Assembly: GCA_024128875.1 (NCBI GenBank)
Contig: JAMYFF010000010.1
Span: 1-64,000, forward strand
Length of the DNA stretch: 64,000 bases
Reading direction: 5' to 3'
Source of the DNA: Salinilacustrithrix flava
GTDB lineage: Bacteria; Actinomycetota; Acidimicrobiia; Acidimicrobiales; Salinilacustritrichaceae
Shown piece after piece: positions 45,034 through 55,981 of the stretch. The number at the start of each line of letters is the position of its first letter. Position 1 is the first letter of the stretch. Under the pieces are notes generated by a model. The model was not told the origin of the DNA. It searched no databases and saw nothing but the letters and a program-made list of their open reading frames with translations. The position numbers and the translations under genes were made by a program.

Positions 45034-46188
45034 ATGAAGACCCGCGCCGCCATCCTGTGGGAGAAGAACCAAGACTGGAGCGTCGAGGAGATCGATCTCG
45101 ACCCGCCCCAGACCGGCGAGGTGCTCATCAAGCTGGTCGGCTCCGGCCTGTGCCACTCCGACGAGCACCTGCGCACCGGCGACATGGTCGTCCCGCAGGA
45201 GACCGCCGATGCCCTCGGCCTGAAGCAGTTCCCGATCATCGGTGGCCACGAGGGTGCCGGCGAGGTCGTCGAGGTCGGACCCAACGTCACCGGCCTGGAG
45301 GTCGGCGACCACGTGGTCCTCGGCTTCATCCCCGCCTGCGGCAAGTGCCCGTCGTGCTCGAAGGGCATGTCGAACCTGTGCGACTACGGCGCGTTCCTGC
45401 TCGCCGGCCGCCAGATCGCCGACTTCACCGCTCGCCACCACGCCGCCGACGGCACCGACCTCGGCCTGATGTGCCTGCTCGGCACCTTCGGCGAGTACAC
45501 GGTCGTCAACGAGGCGTCCTGCATCAAGATCGAGAAGGACATCCCCCTCGACAAGGCTGCCCTCGTGGGCTGCGGCGTCACCACCGGTTGGGGCTCGGCC
45601 ACCTACGCGGCCGACGTCCAGCCCGGTGAGACCGTCGTGGTCGTCGGCGCGGGCGGCATCGGCATGAACGCCATCCAGGGTGCGGCCATGAACGGCGCCC
45701 GCCACATCGTCGCCGTCGATCCGGTCGAGTTCAAGCGCGAGCAGGCCATGGTCTTCGGCGCCACCCACACCGCCGCCTCCATCGAGGAGGCCACCGAGCT
45801 GGTCGGCCAGATCACCTGGGGTCAGAACGCCGAGAAGGCGATCATCACCGTGGGTGTGGGCGACGGCGACCTCATCGCCCCGGTCATGGGCCTCACCGCC
45901 AAGGGCGGTCGCGTCGTGCACACCTCGGTGGCGCCGATGGAGCGCAACGACGTGGCCCTGAACCTGTTCGACCTGACGCTGCAGCAGAAGCAGCTCGTCG
46001 GCTCGATCTTCGGCTCGGCCAACCCGCGCTACGACATCCCCCGCCTGCTGCGCCTGTACCAGGAGGGCAAGCTCAAGCTCGACGAGCTCATCACGCGCGA
46101 GTACGACCTCGCCGACATCAACAAGGGCTACGACGACATGAACGACGGCAACAACGTCCGTGGGTTCGTGCGCTACAGCCAGTCCTGA
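45034..46188 (+). CDS. NDMA-dependent-type, mycofactocin-associated alcohol dehydrogenase
   Basis: A 384-residue zinc-dependent medium-chain alcohol dehydrogenase. Catalytic zinc ligands: GLCHSDEH and GGHEGAGEVVEVG. Structural zinc: CGKCPSCSKGMSNLC. Nucleotide motif: VVGAGGIGMNAIQGA. The start KTRAAILWEKNQDWSVEEID and the LTLQQKQLVGSIFGSANPRY segment fit the family whose bound nicotinamide is recycled only through mycofactocin (or NDMA in vitro). Location beside mftE supports this. Real substrate unknown. An imperfect TTGAC...GTCAG dyad at 44934-44949 lies upstream. Confidence 0.92.
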   Translation: MKTRAAILWEKNQDWSVEEIDLDPPQTGEVLIKLVGSGLCHSDEHLRTGDMVVPQETADALGLKQFPIIGGHEGAGEVVEVGPNVTGLEVGDHVVLGFIPACGKCPSCSKGMSNLCDYGAFLLAGRQIADFTARHHAADGTDLGLMCLLGTFGEYTVVNEASCIKIEKDIPLDKAALVGCGVTTGWGSATYAADVQPGETVVVVGAGGIGMNAIQGAAMNGARHIVAVDPVEFKREQAMVFGATHTAASIEEATELVGQITWGQNAEKAIITVGVGDGDLIAPVMGLTAKGGRVVHTSVAPMERNDVALNLFDLTLQQKQLVGSIFGSANPRYDIPRLLRLYQEGKLKLDELITREYDLADINKGYDDMNDGNNVRGFVRYSQS

Positions 46189-47133
46189 ATGACCCGCTCC
46201 GACCACGGCTTCGACCGCTCGCTCATCGAGAGCGCGGCGGTCGAGGTCGTCGGCCGGCGGCGTGAGCTCGAGCTCGTCACCGCCGCCCTCGCCGCGTCCC
46301 GCCACGTCCTGCTGGAGGGCCCTCCGGGCACCGGCAAGTCCACGTTGCTGCGCGCCATCGCCGAGCGCGCCGGCCTCGACCTCGTCTTCGTCGAGGGCAA
46401 CGCCGAGCTGACCCCGGCCCGCCTGGCGGGCCACTTCGACCCGGCGCGGGTCCTCACCGACGGCTACACCGAGGACGTCTTCGTCGACGGCCCGCTCCTG
46501 CGGGCCCTGCGCGACGGCGGCCTCCTCTACGTCGAGGAGATCAACCGGGTCCCCGAGGAGACGCTCAACCTCCTCATCACCGTCATGTCCGAAGGTGAGC
46601 TCACCGTGCCGCGCCTCGGTCGGGTCGTCGCGTCGCCGAGCTTCCGGATGGTGGCGGCGATGAACCCCTACGACGCCGTGGGCACCGCCCGCATCTCGGG
46701 GGCCGTGTACGACCGGGTCTGCCGGGTGTCGATGGGCTACCAGTCCCTCGACGACGAGCTGGCCATCGTGGTGCACGAGGCCAAGACCGCCGGCGCCACC
46801 GACGCCGCCGGCGACGACGACTTCGTGCGCCGCGTCGTCAGCGTCGTGCGCGGCACCCGCGAGCACCCCGACGTGCGAATCGGGTCCTCGGTGCGCGGCG
46901 CCATCGACCTGGTCCTCATCGCCGACGAGCTCGCCGGGCTGCGGGGCACCGAGGTGTCCGAGCTGGACACCGCCCTCGACGCCGCGTGCATGGCGCTGTC
47001 CGGGCGCATCCGGGTGCACGAGTCGTGCCACCGCACGCCCGAGGAGATCGTCACCGAGCTCTGGGACCTGTACGCCACCACCGTCGATCTCGGCGAGGGC
47101 GGCGGCGACGGCGAGGACCCGGGAAAAGGCTGA
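46189..47133 (+). CDS. MoxR-family AAA+ ATPase
   Basis: A 314-residue AAA+ chaperone-like ATPase. Walker A GPPGTGKST (residues 44-52), Walker B GGLLYVEEINRVPEE, sensor AAMNPYD and the arginine-finger region ALYDRV-like AVYDRVCRV are present. MoxR ATPases act with VWA proteins to assemble or metallate oxidoreductases. The ATG follows directly on the dehydrogenase stop (no gap), so it is in the same transcript and may help mature the dehydrogenase or a related enzyme (inference). Confidence 0.92.
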   Translation: MTRSDHGFDRSLIESAAVEVVGRRRELELVTAALAASRHVLLEGPPGTGKSTLLRAIAERAGLDLVFVEGNAELTPARLAGHFDPARVLTDGYTEDVFVDGPLLRALRDGGLLYVEEINRVPEETLNLLITVMSEGELTVPRLGRVVASPSFRMVAAMNPYDAVGTARISGAVYDRVCRVSMGYQSLDDELAIVVHEAKTAGATDAAGDDDFVRRVVSVVRGTREHPDVRIGSSVRGAIDLVLIADELAGLRGTEVSELDTALDAACMALSGRIRVHESCHRTPEEIVTELWDLYATTVDLGEGGGDGEDPGKG

Positions 47134-48095
47134 GCCTCCCGGATGGCTCCGGGAGGGACGACGACCGGGAGCGCACCCTCGACGAGGAGGCGACGCAGGA
47201 GGAGCTGACCGAGTCCTCCCGTCGCACGACCTCCCGCCGTGAGCTGTCCCAGCACGACGACTTCGACGAGGTGTCGCCCGAGCTCGGCGTCCTCGACGAG
47301 AGCGCCATCGAGGAATCCCTCGCCGAACGCCCCGACGAGACCCTCGCCATGCTCGCCGACATGACCGGCGCCACCGACGAGCGCCTCCGCGCCCTGGCGC
47401 GGCGGCTCGCCGGCCGGATCGTCATCGGGATGGCCCGGGCCGACGCGGCGCGGCGGCGGGGCATCGGCAAGATGCGTTCGCTGCCCATGGACGACACGGG
47501 AGGCGACCTCGACCTCGACGCCAGCATCGAGGCCCTGCAGCTCGCCTCCGCCACGGGCACCGCCCCCCGCGCCGACGAGCTGACCGTGCGCACCTGGGCC
47601 CGCCCGGCGGTGGCGATCTGCCTCGTCGTCGACCGCTCCGGCTCGATGAGCGGCGACCGGCTCGCCGCCTCCGCCATCGCCGCGGCCGCGGTGGCCGAGC
47701 GCGCGCCGGACGACTTCTCGGTGCTCGCCTTCTCGGACAAGGTCATGATCATCAAGGGCCAGAACCAGCGCCGCTCGGTCGACGACGTCGTCGAGGACGT
47801 GTTCCGGCTCCGTGGGCACGGCCCGACCGACCTCGGCCTCGCGCTGCGCGTCGCCGCCGACCAGCTCGCCTCGTCGGGCGCCCAGCGCAAGCGGGTCGTG
47901 CTGCTGTCGGACTGCCGGCCCACCAAGGGCACCGAGCCCGAGCGCGACGCCGGGGCGCTGGACGAGCTCCACGTGATCGCACCGGCGGAGGACTCCGGCG
48001 ATGCCGAAGCCTTCGCCCGGGCCGTCGGCGCCAGGTTCGCGGCGCTGTCCGGGCCGAGCCAGATCCCATCGGTGTTCGCCCAGCTCGCCGACTGA
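47130..48095 (+). CDS. VWA-domain protein, partner of the MoxR ATPase; start uncertain
   Basis: A protein of about 320 residues. The acidic N-terminal region (TLDEEATQEELTESSRRTTS) precedes a helical part. A von Willebrand A domain follows (AICLVVDRSGSMSGDRLAAS with MIDAS DxSxS, then HGPTDLGLALRVAADQLAS and VVLLSDCRPT). Such proteins work with MoxR ATPases. No ATG, GTG or TTG lies in frame near the expected start. CTG 47130 overlaps the MoxR stop (CTGA) and follows GGGAAAAGG, so a CTG start with translational coupling is the best guess. The nearest ATG is internal (MLADMTG). Confidence 0.82.
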   Translation: MSLPDGSGRDDDRERTLDEEATQEELTESSRRTTSRRELSQHDDFDEVSPELGVLDESAIEESLAERPDETLAMLADMTGATDERLRALARRLAGRIVIGMARADAARRRGIGKMRSLPMDDTGGDLDLDASIEALQLASATGTAPRADELTVRTWARPAVAICLVVDRSGSMSGDRLAASAIAAAAVAERAPDDFSVLAFSDKVMIIKGQNQRRSVDDVVEDVFRLRGHGPTDLGLALRVAADQLASSGAQRKRVVLLSDCRPTKGTEPERDAGALDELHVIAPAEDSGDAEAFARAVGARFAALSGPSQIPSVFAQLAD

Positions 48096-48131
48096 ACCGC
48101 GCACCGCAGCGGGTTGCGCGCACACTGAGTC

Positions 48132-48899
48132 ATGGCCGCCACGGACACCGGGATGACCGACGAGCGACTGGCCGACCTCCGGCGATGGAACCTGGGCCTC
48201 ACGGTCCTGCACGTGGGCCAGGCGATCGCCGTGCTGCTCCTGGCCAGCGACTTCGCCATCACGATCACCTCCTCGTTCCCCACCGGCCCGCCCGGGACGG
48301 CCCCGCCCGCGCCCGAGGCGCTCCTCGACATCCGGATCGGCGCGGCTGTCGCCGTCTTCCTCGCCCTCGCTGCCCTCGACCACCTCGTCACCGCCACGGT
48401 CGGGCGCCGCGCCTACGAGGCCGATCTCCGGCGGGGGATCAACCGGTTCCGGTGGGTCGAGTACTCCTTCAGCGCCACGCTGATGATCGTCCTGATCGCC
48501 AGCTACAGCGGCATCACCGAGATCACGGCGGTCATCGGCATCGCCGGCGCCAACGTGGCCATGATCCTGTTCGGGTGGCTGCAGGAGCGCATGAACCCTC
48601 CTGGGCGGTCGTCCACGTCCATGCTGGCGTTCTGGTTCGGCTGCGTCGCCGGCGTGGCGCCCTGGATCGCCATCGCGGTCAACATCTTCGGCGCCGACAC
48701 CGTGCCCGGCTTCGTGTACGGCATCTTCGTCGCCCAGCTCGTGTTCTTCTCGAGCTTCGGGCTGAACCAGTGGCTGCAGTACCGAGGGGTCGGTCCGTGG
48801 TCGGACTACGCGTTCGGCGAGAAGGCGTACCTGGTGCTCAGCCTCGGCGCGAAGTCGGTCCTGGCGTGGCAGATCTTCGGCGGGTCGCTCGCCGGCTGA
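48132..48899 (+). CDS. Heliorhodopsin
   Basis: A 255-residue seven-helix retinal protein of the heliorhodopsin family, membrane-embedded with inverted topology relative to type-1 rhodopsins. Diagnostic features: RWVEYSFSATLMIVLIASYS in helix 3 with the counterion Glu 110, and EKAYLVLSLGAKSVLAWQIF in helix 7 with the retinal Schiff-base Lys 241, the same number as in the reference protein 48C12. It lacks pump signatures, so it probably acts in light sensing or signalling, not ion pumping. It follows the VWA gene (36 bases) and precedes a DJ-1/PfpI gene (37 bases). ATG 48153 is an alternative start. No retinal synthesis gene is in the window. Confidence 0.95.
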   Translation: MAATDTGMTDERLADLRRWNLGLTVLHVGQAIAVLLLASDFAITITSSFPTGPPGTAPPAPEALLDIRIGAAVAVFLALAALDHLVTATVGRRAYEADLRRGINRFRWVEYSFSATLMIVLIASYSGITEITAVIGIAGANVAMILFGWLQERMNPPGRSSTSMLAFWFGCVAGVAPWIAIAVNIFGADTVPGFVYGIFVAQLVFFSSFGLNQWLQYRGVGPWSDYAFGEKAYLVLSLGAKSVLAWQIFGGSLAG

Positions 48900-48936
48900 G
48901 CACATGGCGCCCGGACGGGCCGGGTACGGGCTCGGC

Positions 48937-49476
48937 ATGGCTGATGAACTGACCGGCAAGACCATCGCGTTCCTCGTCGCCCAGGAGGGCATCGAGCAGG
49001 TCGAGCTGACCGACCCCTGGAAGAAGGTCGAGGAGGCCGGTGGCCGGCCGATCCTCGTGGCGCCGGAGCCCGGCACCGTCCAGGCGTTCGACCACCTCGA
49101 TGCCGCCGACACCTTCGACGTCGACCGAACCACCGCTGACCTGCGGATGGACGACATCGACGGCGTCGTCCTCCCCGGTGGCGTCGCCAACCCCGACCAG
49201 CTGCGCACCGACGGGGCCGCGGTGTCGTTCCTCCGGGACTTCGTCGAGGCCGGCAAGCCGGTCGCCGTGATCTGCCACGGACCCTGGACGCTCGTCGAGG
49301 CCGGCGTGCTCGAGGGGCGCACCATCACCTCGTGGCCGAGCCTGCAGACCGACATCCGCAACGCCGGTGGCACGTGGGTGGACCAGGAGGTCTGCAGGGA
49401 CGGCAACCTCGTCAGCAGCCGCAACCCCGGTGACCTGCCTGCGTTCACCGACGCCATGGTCGAGCTCTTCTCGTAG
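48937..49476 (+). CDS. DJ-1/PfpI-family protein
   Basis: A 179-residue cytoplasmic protein of the PfpI branch. The nucleophile elbow is VAVICHGPWTLVEAGVL (Cys about 110), and the upstream glutamate is in FLVAQEGIEQVEL. Members act as glyoxalase/deglycase- or stress-related enzymes. ATG 48937 was chosen over 48904 because family members begin shortly before the TIAFLVA strand. Placement 37 bases after heliorhodopsin suggests co-expression, perhaps in a light/oxidative-stress response. Confidence 0.9.
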   Translation: MADELTGKTIAFLVAQEGIEQVELTDPWKKVEEAGGRPILVAPEPGTVQAFDHLDAADTFDVDRTTADLRMDDIDGVVLPGGVANPDQLRTDGAAVSFLRDFVEAGKPVAVICHGPWTLVEAGVLEGRTITSWPSLQTDIRNAGGTWVDQEVCRDGNLVSSRNPGDLPAFTDAMVELFS

Positions 49477-49484
49477 CGCGCGGG

Positions 49485-49561
<77 letters not shown>

Positions 49562-49676
49562 TGGACCGCCGGGGAACTCTAGCGGCCGCCCACCCATGCG
49601 TCCCGGCCCGGGGCCCGTCGGTACACTCGGCCGCTCCTATGAGCACGTCCCCCACCCGACAGAAGCTGGTCACGGC

Positions 49677-51017
49677 ATGAACTCGACCGTCGAGGAACTC
49701 GATGGCAACAAGGTGAAGGTGTCCGTCTCCGTCGAGGAGACCGAGTTCGACAAGGACATCGACGCCGCCTTCAAGCGCATCGCCCTGGAGGTGAACCTCC
49801 CCGGCTTCCGTCGCGGCAAGGCGCCTCGCAAGCTGCTCGAGGCCCGCCTCGGCGCCGGCGTCGCCCGTGAAGAGGCCCTGCGCGAGGCCCTGCCGAAGTA
49901 CTACGCCGACGCCGTCACCGAGCATGACGTGGACGTCATCGCCGCCCCCGAGCTGGAGATCACCGGCGGGCAGGAAGAGGGCCCGGTCGAGTTCGAGGCC
50001 ATCGTCGAGGTCCGACCCGTCGTCACCGTCCCCGGCTACGACGGCCTCAAGGTCACCATGCCGTCGCCGGAGCCCTCCGACGAGGAGATCCAGAACCAGA
50101 TCGACCGGATGCGCAACCTCGACGCCACCGTCGAGGTCGTCGACCGGGCCGCCGGCGAGGGCGACACCGTCGTCATCGACATCGTGGGCACCCTCGACGG
50201 CGAGGAGCAGGACGGCCTCACCACCGACGACTACAGCTACGAGCTCGGCTCGGGGATCATCACCCCCGAGGTCGACGAGCAGCTCACGGGGGCCGAGGCC
50301 GGCGACGAGCTGGACTTCGACGCCACCCACCCCGACGAGGACGAGGAGCGCCAGCTCCACTTCACCATCACGGTCAAGGAGGTCAAGGCCAAGGTCCTGC
50401 CCGAGCTGACCGACGAGTGGGCCTCGGAGAACTCCGACTTCGACACCGTCGAGGAGCTGGAGAACGACCTGCGCACCCGCATGGTCGAGGTCCGCAAGGC
50501 CCAGGGCGCCGGCGAGCTGCAGGAGAAGGTGGGCCAGGCGCTCGCCAAGCTGGTCGACCTCGAGCTCCCCGAGGCACTCGTCAGCATGGAGCTGAACAAC
50601 CGCCTCCAGGACCTGGCCATGCGCCTGCAGGCCCAGGGCCTCGAGCTCGAGCAGTACCTGGCGATGACGGGCCGCTCCCAGGAGCAGCTGGTGGACGAGC
50701 TGCGCGAAGCGGCCGAGACCGCCTCGCGCGTCGACCTCGGCCTGCGTGCCGTGGCGGCCGCCGAGAAGATCGACTGCAGCGACGACGAGCTCGACGCCGA
50801 GATCGAATCCGTCGCCGAGCGGGTCGGGGAGAAGCCGGCCAAGGTCCGCCAGCAGCTGGAGCGGAACGACCAGATCCCTGCGGTACGATCCGACATCACC
50901 AAGCGCAAGGCGCTGGAGTGGCTGCTCGACCACGTCGAGATCGTCGACGAGAACGGTGACCCGGTCGACCGCAGCCTGTACGAGACCGACGAGGAAGACG
51001 AACAGGACGACGGATGA
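49677..51017 (+). CDS. tig: Trigger factor
   Basis: A 446-residue ribosome-associated chaperone and prolyl isomerase. The ribosome-binding signature [12 protein letters not shown] is near residue 43. The FKBP-like domain lies about 150-240 ([34 protein letters not shown]), then a helical C-terminal domain and an acidic tail ending [11 protein letters not shown] 49677; a -10-like TACACT lies at 49622-49627. The stop overlaps the clpP2 start by four bases. Confidence 0.96.
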   Translation: MNSTVEELDGNKVKVSVSVEETEFDKDIDAAFKRIALEVNLPGFRRGKAPRKLLEARLGAGVAREEALREALPKYYADAVTEHDVDVIAAPELEITGGQEEGPVEFEAIVEVRPVVTVPGYDGLKVTMPSPEPSDEEIQNQIDRMRNLDATVEVVDRAAGEGDTVVIDIVGTLDGEEQDGLTTDDYSYELGSGIITPEVDEQLTGAEAGDELDFDATHPDEDEERQLHFTITVKEVKAKVLPELTDEWASENSDFDTVEELENDLRTRMVEVRKAQGAGELQEKVGQALAKLVDLELPEALVSMELNNRLQDLAMRLQAQGLELEQYLAMTGRSQEQLVDELREAAETASRVDLGLRAVAAAEKIDCSDDELDAEIESVAERVGEKPAKVRQQLERNDQIPAVRSDITKRKALEWLLDHVEIVDENGDPVDRSLYETDEEDEQDDG

Positions 51018-51673
51018 ACCCCGAGCAGGTGGCCCAGCACAGCAGCGTGGTTCGCAACTACCTGGTGCCGACGGTGGTGGAGTCCACCAACCGGGGGGAG
51101 CGGGCCTACGACCTCTACTCCCGCCTGCTCAAGGAGAACATCATCTTCCTGGGCACGCCGATCGACGACAACATCGCCAACCTCGTCTGCGCCCAGCTGC
51201 TGCACCTCGAGTCGGAGAACTCCGACAAGGACATCAGCATCTACATCAACAGCCCCGGTGGCGACATCACGGCTCTGTTCGCGATCTACGACACGCTGTC
51301 GTTCATCAAGAACGAGATCAGCACGATCTGCTACGGCCAGGCCGCCTCGGCTGCCGCCGTGCTGCTGGCCGCGGGCACCAAGGGCAAGCGCCTCGCGCTG
51401 CCGCACTCCCGGATCCTGCTCCACCAGCCGTGGGGTCAGGGCGGTGGCCAGGCCACCGACATCGAGATCCAGGCCCGCGAGATCATGCGCATGCGCGACC
51501 TGCTCAACGAGATCCTCGCCGAGCACACGGGCCAGACGGTGGAGCGCATCGAGGCCGACACCGACCGGGATTTCGTGATGACCGCGCCCGAGGCGCTCGA
51601 GTACGGCATCATCGACGAGGTGATCAGTCGGCGCTCGCTCGCCGACACGACGGGTCCGATCCGGGCCAACTGA
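51014..51673 (+). CDS. clpP2: ATP-dependent Clp protease subunit, ClpP2 type
   Basis: A 219-residue ClpP subunit. The active-site segment [20 protein letters not shown] matches the mycobacterial ClpP2 type ([11 protein letters not shown]) rather than ClpP1. His is in [12 protein letters not shown] and Asp in [11 protein letters not shown]. It pairs with the ClpP1-type subunit at 32675 to form the mixed barrel and is followed after 19 bases by clpX. Coupled to tig by an ATGA overlap. Confidence 0.95.
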   Translation: MNPEQVAQHSSVVRNYLVPTVVESTNRGERAYDLYSRLLKENIIFLGTPIDDNIANLVCAQLLHLESENSDKDISIYINSPGGDITALFAIYDTLSFIKNEISTICYGQAASAAAVLLAAGTKGKRLALPHSRILLHQPWGQGGGQATDIEIQAREIMRMRDLLNEILAEHTGQTVERIEADTDRDFVMTAPEALEYGIIDEVISRRSLADTTGPIRAN

Positions 51674-51692
51674 GACCAGGGGGGTCCGCGAC

Positions 51693-52960
<1,268 letters not shown>

Positions 52961-52964
<4 letters not shown>

Positions 52965-54295
52965 ACTTCGGTGACGCGCTCGTCCACCTGGACGAGCACA
53001 TCAACCTCGAAGCCACCCTCGACGGCCCCAAGGCCGGCGCGGTGCACGGGCTGTCCCTCGACCGGATGCGCGGCATCGTCGAGGTCCTCGGTGATCCCCA
53101 GGCCAGCGCGCCGGTCATCCACGTCACCGGCACCAACGGCAAGGGCTCGACGTCGCGGATCATCACCGCGCTGCTCGGCGCCCACGGGCTCACCGTCGGC
53201 ACCTATGCGAGCCCGCACCTCGAGTCGATCACCGAGCGGATCCGGCGCAACGCCGAGTCGATCTCGGAGGAGGACTTCGGAGACATCATGGGCGAGATCG
53301 CCGCCCTCGAGCCGATGTTCCCCGACCGGCCGAGCTACTTCGACCTGCTCACGGCCGCCGCCTTCGCCTGGTTCGCCCGCGAGGCGGTGGAGGTCATGGT
53401 GCTCGAGGTGGGGATGCTCGGGCGGTTCGACTCCACCAACGTCGCCTCGGCCGACGTCGCCGTGATCACCAACGTGGGCCGGGACCACACCGACTTCCGA
53501 GGCGACTGGCGGCGGGCGATCGCCGAGGAGAAGGCCGGCATCATCGAGGACCGCAGCGCGGTCGTCATCGGCGAGACCGACCCCGAGCTGATCGAGGTCT
53601 TCCGGGCCGAGGGTGGCTCGGTGCACTGGGTCCGCGACGAGCACTTCGGCGTCCGCTCCTCGCTGGTCGCCCTGGGCGGCCGCCACGCCGACCTCTACAC
53701 GCCCGGTTCTCGGCTCGAGGAGCTCTACCTCCCGCTCCACGGTGCCCACCAGGTCGACAACGCATCGATCGCCGTCGCCGCGGTGGAGGCCTTCTTCGGC
53801 CGCCCGCTCGACCGTGACGTGGTCCAGGAGGCGCTGCGCAGCGTGGAGATCCCCGGCCGCTTCGAGGTCGTCGACCGCGCGCCGCTCATCGTGCTCGACA
53901 TGGCCCACAACCCCGACGGCACCGAGGCGGTGGCCGACACCTACGCCAGCGAGTTCCACCCCGAGGGCGGCCTCACCCTGATCGTCGGCATGCTCGGCGG
54001 TCGGGACCTCGACGACACCCTCGCCCCGCTGCTGGCGCTGCACCCCCGCCGGGTCATCTGCACCCGGGCCGACTCGCCCCGCGCCGTGCCGGCCGCAGAC
54101 GTCGCCGCCGCCGTCGCCCGGGGCCTCGGCGACCACGTCGCCGAGGTGCGCACGACCGACGACGTCGACGCCGCGGTCCGCAAGGCCGTCGACCTGCTGG
54201 CCGACGACGAGGCCCTCCTCGTCACCGGTTCGACCTACGTGGTGGGCGAGGCTCGGTCCACGCTGCGCAGCCTCGGGTTCAACGCTCGCCGCTGA
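52961..54295 (+). CDS. folC: Folylpolyglutamate/dihydrofolate synthase
   Basis: A 444-residue Mur-ligase-family enzyme that adds glutamates to folates. The ATP loop is [17 protein letters not shown] (about residue 48), then [15 protein letters not shown], the [14 protein letters not shown] metal region and [13 protein letters not shown]. The start is TTG 52961 overlapping the clpX stop (TTGA). The canonical Gly in GLGGRxD-type motifs is Met in GMLGRFD, as in several actinobacteria. Confidence 0.94.
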
Positions 54296-54316
54296 CGGCC
54301 GCTACCGTCCCGCCCC

Positions 54317-54727
54317 GTGAACCGGACCTTCGTCATGTGCAAGCCCGATGCCGTCGAGCGCGGCCTCGTCGGGGAGATCGTCGCCCGCTTCGAGCGCAAG
54401 GGGCTCACCCTCGTCGCCGCCGAGCTCAAGACCGCCGATCGAGCCCTCGCCGAAGCCCACTACGACGAGCACCGCGACAAGCCCTTCTTCGGTGAGCTGG
54501 TCGACTTCCTCACCCGCAGCCCGGTGCTGGCCATGGTGGTCGAGGGCCCGGCCGACAACACCTTCTCGATCTGTCGCACCCTCATCGGCAAGACCAGCGT
54601 CGACGACGCCCAGCCCGGCTCGATCCGCGGTGACTTCGCCACCACGACCAACGAGAACCTGGTCCACGGCAGCGACTCCCACGAGTCGGCCCACCGCGAG
54701 ATCGACCTCTGGTTCCCCAACCTCTGA
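54317..54727 (+). CDS. ndk: Nucleoside diphosphate kinase
   Basis: A 136-residue enzyme that exchanges the terminal phosphate among NTPs. The N-terminal [18 protein letters not shown] and the active-site [17 protein letters not shown] (phospho-His in VHGSDS) are standard. Start GTG 54317, 21 bases after folC. It is followed immediately by a palindromic repeat (54726-54782). Confidence 0.97.
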   Translation: MNRTFVMCKPDAVERGLVGEIVARFERKGLTLVAAELKTADRALAEAHYDEHRDKPFFGELVDFLTRSPVLAMVVEGPADNTFSICRTLIGKTSVDDAQPGSIRGDFATTTNENLVHGSDSHESAHREIDLWFPNL

Positions 54728-54782
54728 AACTGGCAGCGGAGACGGAACGGTGGGCTTCTGTTCCGTGGTCGCTGCCAGTTTC
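54726..54782. repeat. Palindromic repeat, copy 2 (after ndk)
   Basis: gaaactggcagcg...acggaac and gttccgt...cgctgccagtttc form a long stem (outer arms 54726-54738 and 54770-54782, inner arms 54742-54748 and 54760-54766) with a three-base internal mismatch and an 11-base loop. Arms are nearly identical to copy 1 at 42949-42993. It ends the ndk unit and can act as a terminator. The remainder of 54783-54915 has no other clear feature. Confidence 0.85.
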
Positions 54783-54915
54783 CTCCGGATGGCCCGCACT
54801 GAGGCGGTCCCGTTGTCGTCCCGACTGTTGCGGTTCGGTGACAGAGGGTTAGCCTGGGACACTCCGCTACGCTGACCGGTCGCCCGGACCAGGTCCCCGA
54901 CGGAATCGTGTACGC

Positions 54916-55956
54916 ATGTCCGAGAACGTCTTCACCTCCCTGATGGGCCGCGACATGGCGGTCGACCTCGGCACCGCGAACACGGTGGTCTACGTCCGCG
55001 GGCGTGGCATCGTGCTCAACGAGCCCTCCGTGGTCGCCGTCAACGTGCGCGACGGGCGCCCCCTCGCCGTCGGCGCCGAGGCCAAGCGGATGATCGGCCG
55101 CACGCCGTCGCACATCCAGGCCATCCGCCCGCTCAAGGACGGCGTGATCTCGGACTTCGAGATCTGCGAGAAGATGCTGCGGTACTTCATCCAGAAGGTG
55201 CACCAGCGCCGCTGGGCCAAGCCGCGCATGGTCATCTGCGTGCCGTCGGGCATCACGGGCGTGGAGCAGCGCGCCGTGCTCGAGGCCGCCGAGTTCGCCG
55301 GCGCCCGCAAGCCGGCCCACATCATCGAGGAGCCCATGGCGGCCGCCATCGGCGCCGGGCTGCCCGTCCAGGAGCCCACGGGCAACATGATCGTGGACAT
55401 CGGAGGCGGCACCACCGAGGTCGCGGTCATCTCCCTCGGTGGCATCGTGGCCAGCCAGTCGGTGCGCGTCGCCGGCGACGAGCTGGACGAGGCCATCATC
55501 CAGTTCATCAAGAAGGAGTACTCCCTGGCGGTGGGCGAGCGGGCCGCCGAGGAGATCAAGATCGGCATGGGCTCGGCCTGGCCGCTCGAGGAGGAGCTCT
55601 ACGCCGAGGTGCGCGGTCGCGACCTCATCACCGGGCTCCCCAAGACGATCGTCACGTCCACCGAGGAGATCCGCGAGGCCATCGACGAGCCGGTCACGGC
55701 CATCGTCGACGCCGTCAAGGTCACCCTCGACAAGACGCCGCCGGAGCTGGCGGCCGACATCATGGAGAAGGGGATCGTGCTCGCCGGTGGCGGCGCGTTC
55801 CTCCACGGCCTCGATGCCCGCCTGGAGCACGAGACCGGCATGCCGATCGTCATCGCCAACGATCCGCTGCACGCCGTCGCCTTCGGGTCGGGCCTCGCCC
55901 TCGAGGAGTTCGACGCCCTGAAGGACGTGCTGTTCAACAACCCGCCCGAACACTGA
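54916..55956 (+). CDS. mreB: Rod-shape-determining actin homologue MreB
   Basis: A 346-residue bacterial actin. Nucleotide motifs: AVDLGTANTVVYVRGRG (phosphate 1), the connect region, VDIGGGTTEVAVISLGGIV (phosphate 2) and VLAGGGAFLHGLDARLE (adenosine). It polymerises at the membrane and directs the elongasome. ATG 54916. First gene of mreB-mreC-mreD-mrdA-rodA. Confidence 0.97.
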   Translation: MSENVFTSLMGRDMAVDLGTANTVVYVRGRGIVLNEPSVVAVNVRDGRPLAVGAEAKRMIGRTPSHIQAIRPLKDGVISDFEICEKMLRYFIQKVHQRRWAKPRMVICVPSGITGVEQRAVLEAAEFAGARKPAHIIEEPMAAAIGAGLPVQEPTGNMIVDIGGGTTEVAVISLGGIVASQSVRVAGDELDEAIIQFIKKEYSLAVGERAAEEIKIGMGSAWPLEEELYAEVRGRDLITGLPKTIVTSTEEIREAIDEPVTAIVDAVKVTLDKTPPELAADIMEKGIVLAGGGAFLHGLDARLEHETGMPIVIANDPLHAVAFGSGLALEEFDALKDVLFNNPPEH

Positions 55957-55981
55957 CCCCCACCATGTCTGAGGGCCTCTC

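Noticed and set aside
44995..49457. Very long minus-strand open frames (44995-47031 and 46737-49457)
   Set aside because: They are antisense to the dehydrogenase, MoxR, VWA, heliorhodopsin and PfpI genes, which have clear families. The translations are compositionally biased (His/Gly/Arg/Val) with no recognisable domain, as expected from GC-rich codon bias.
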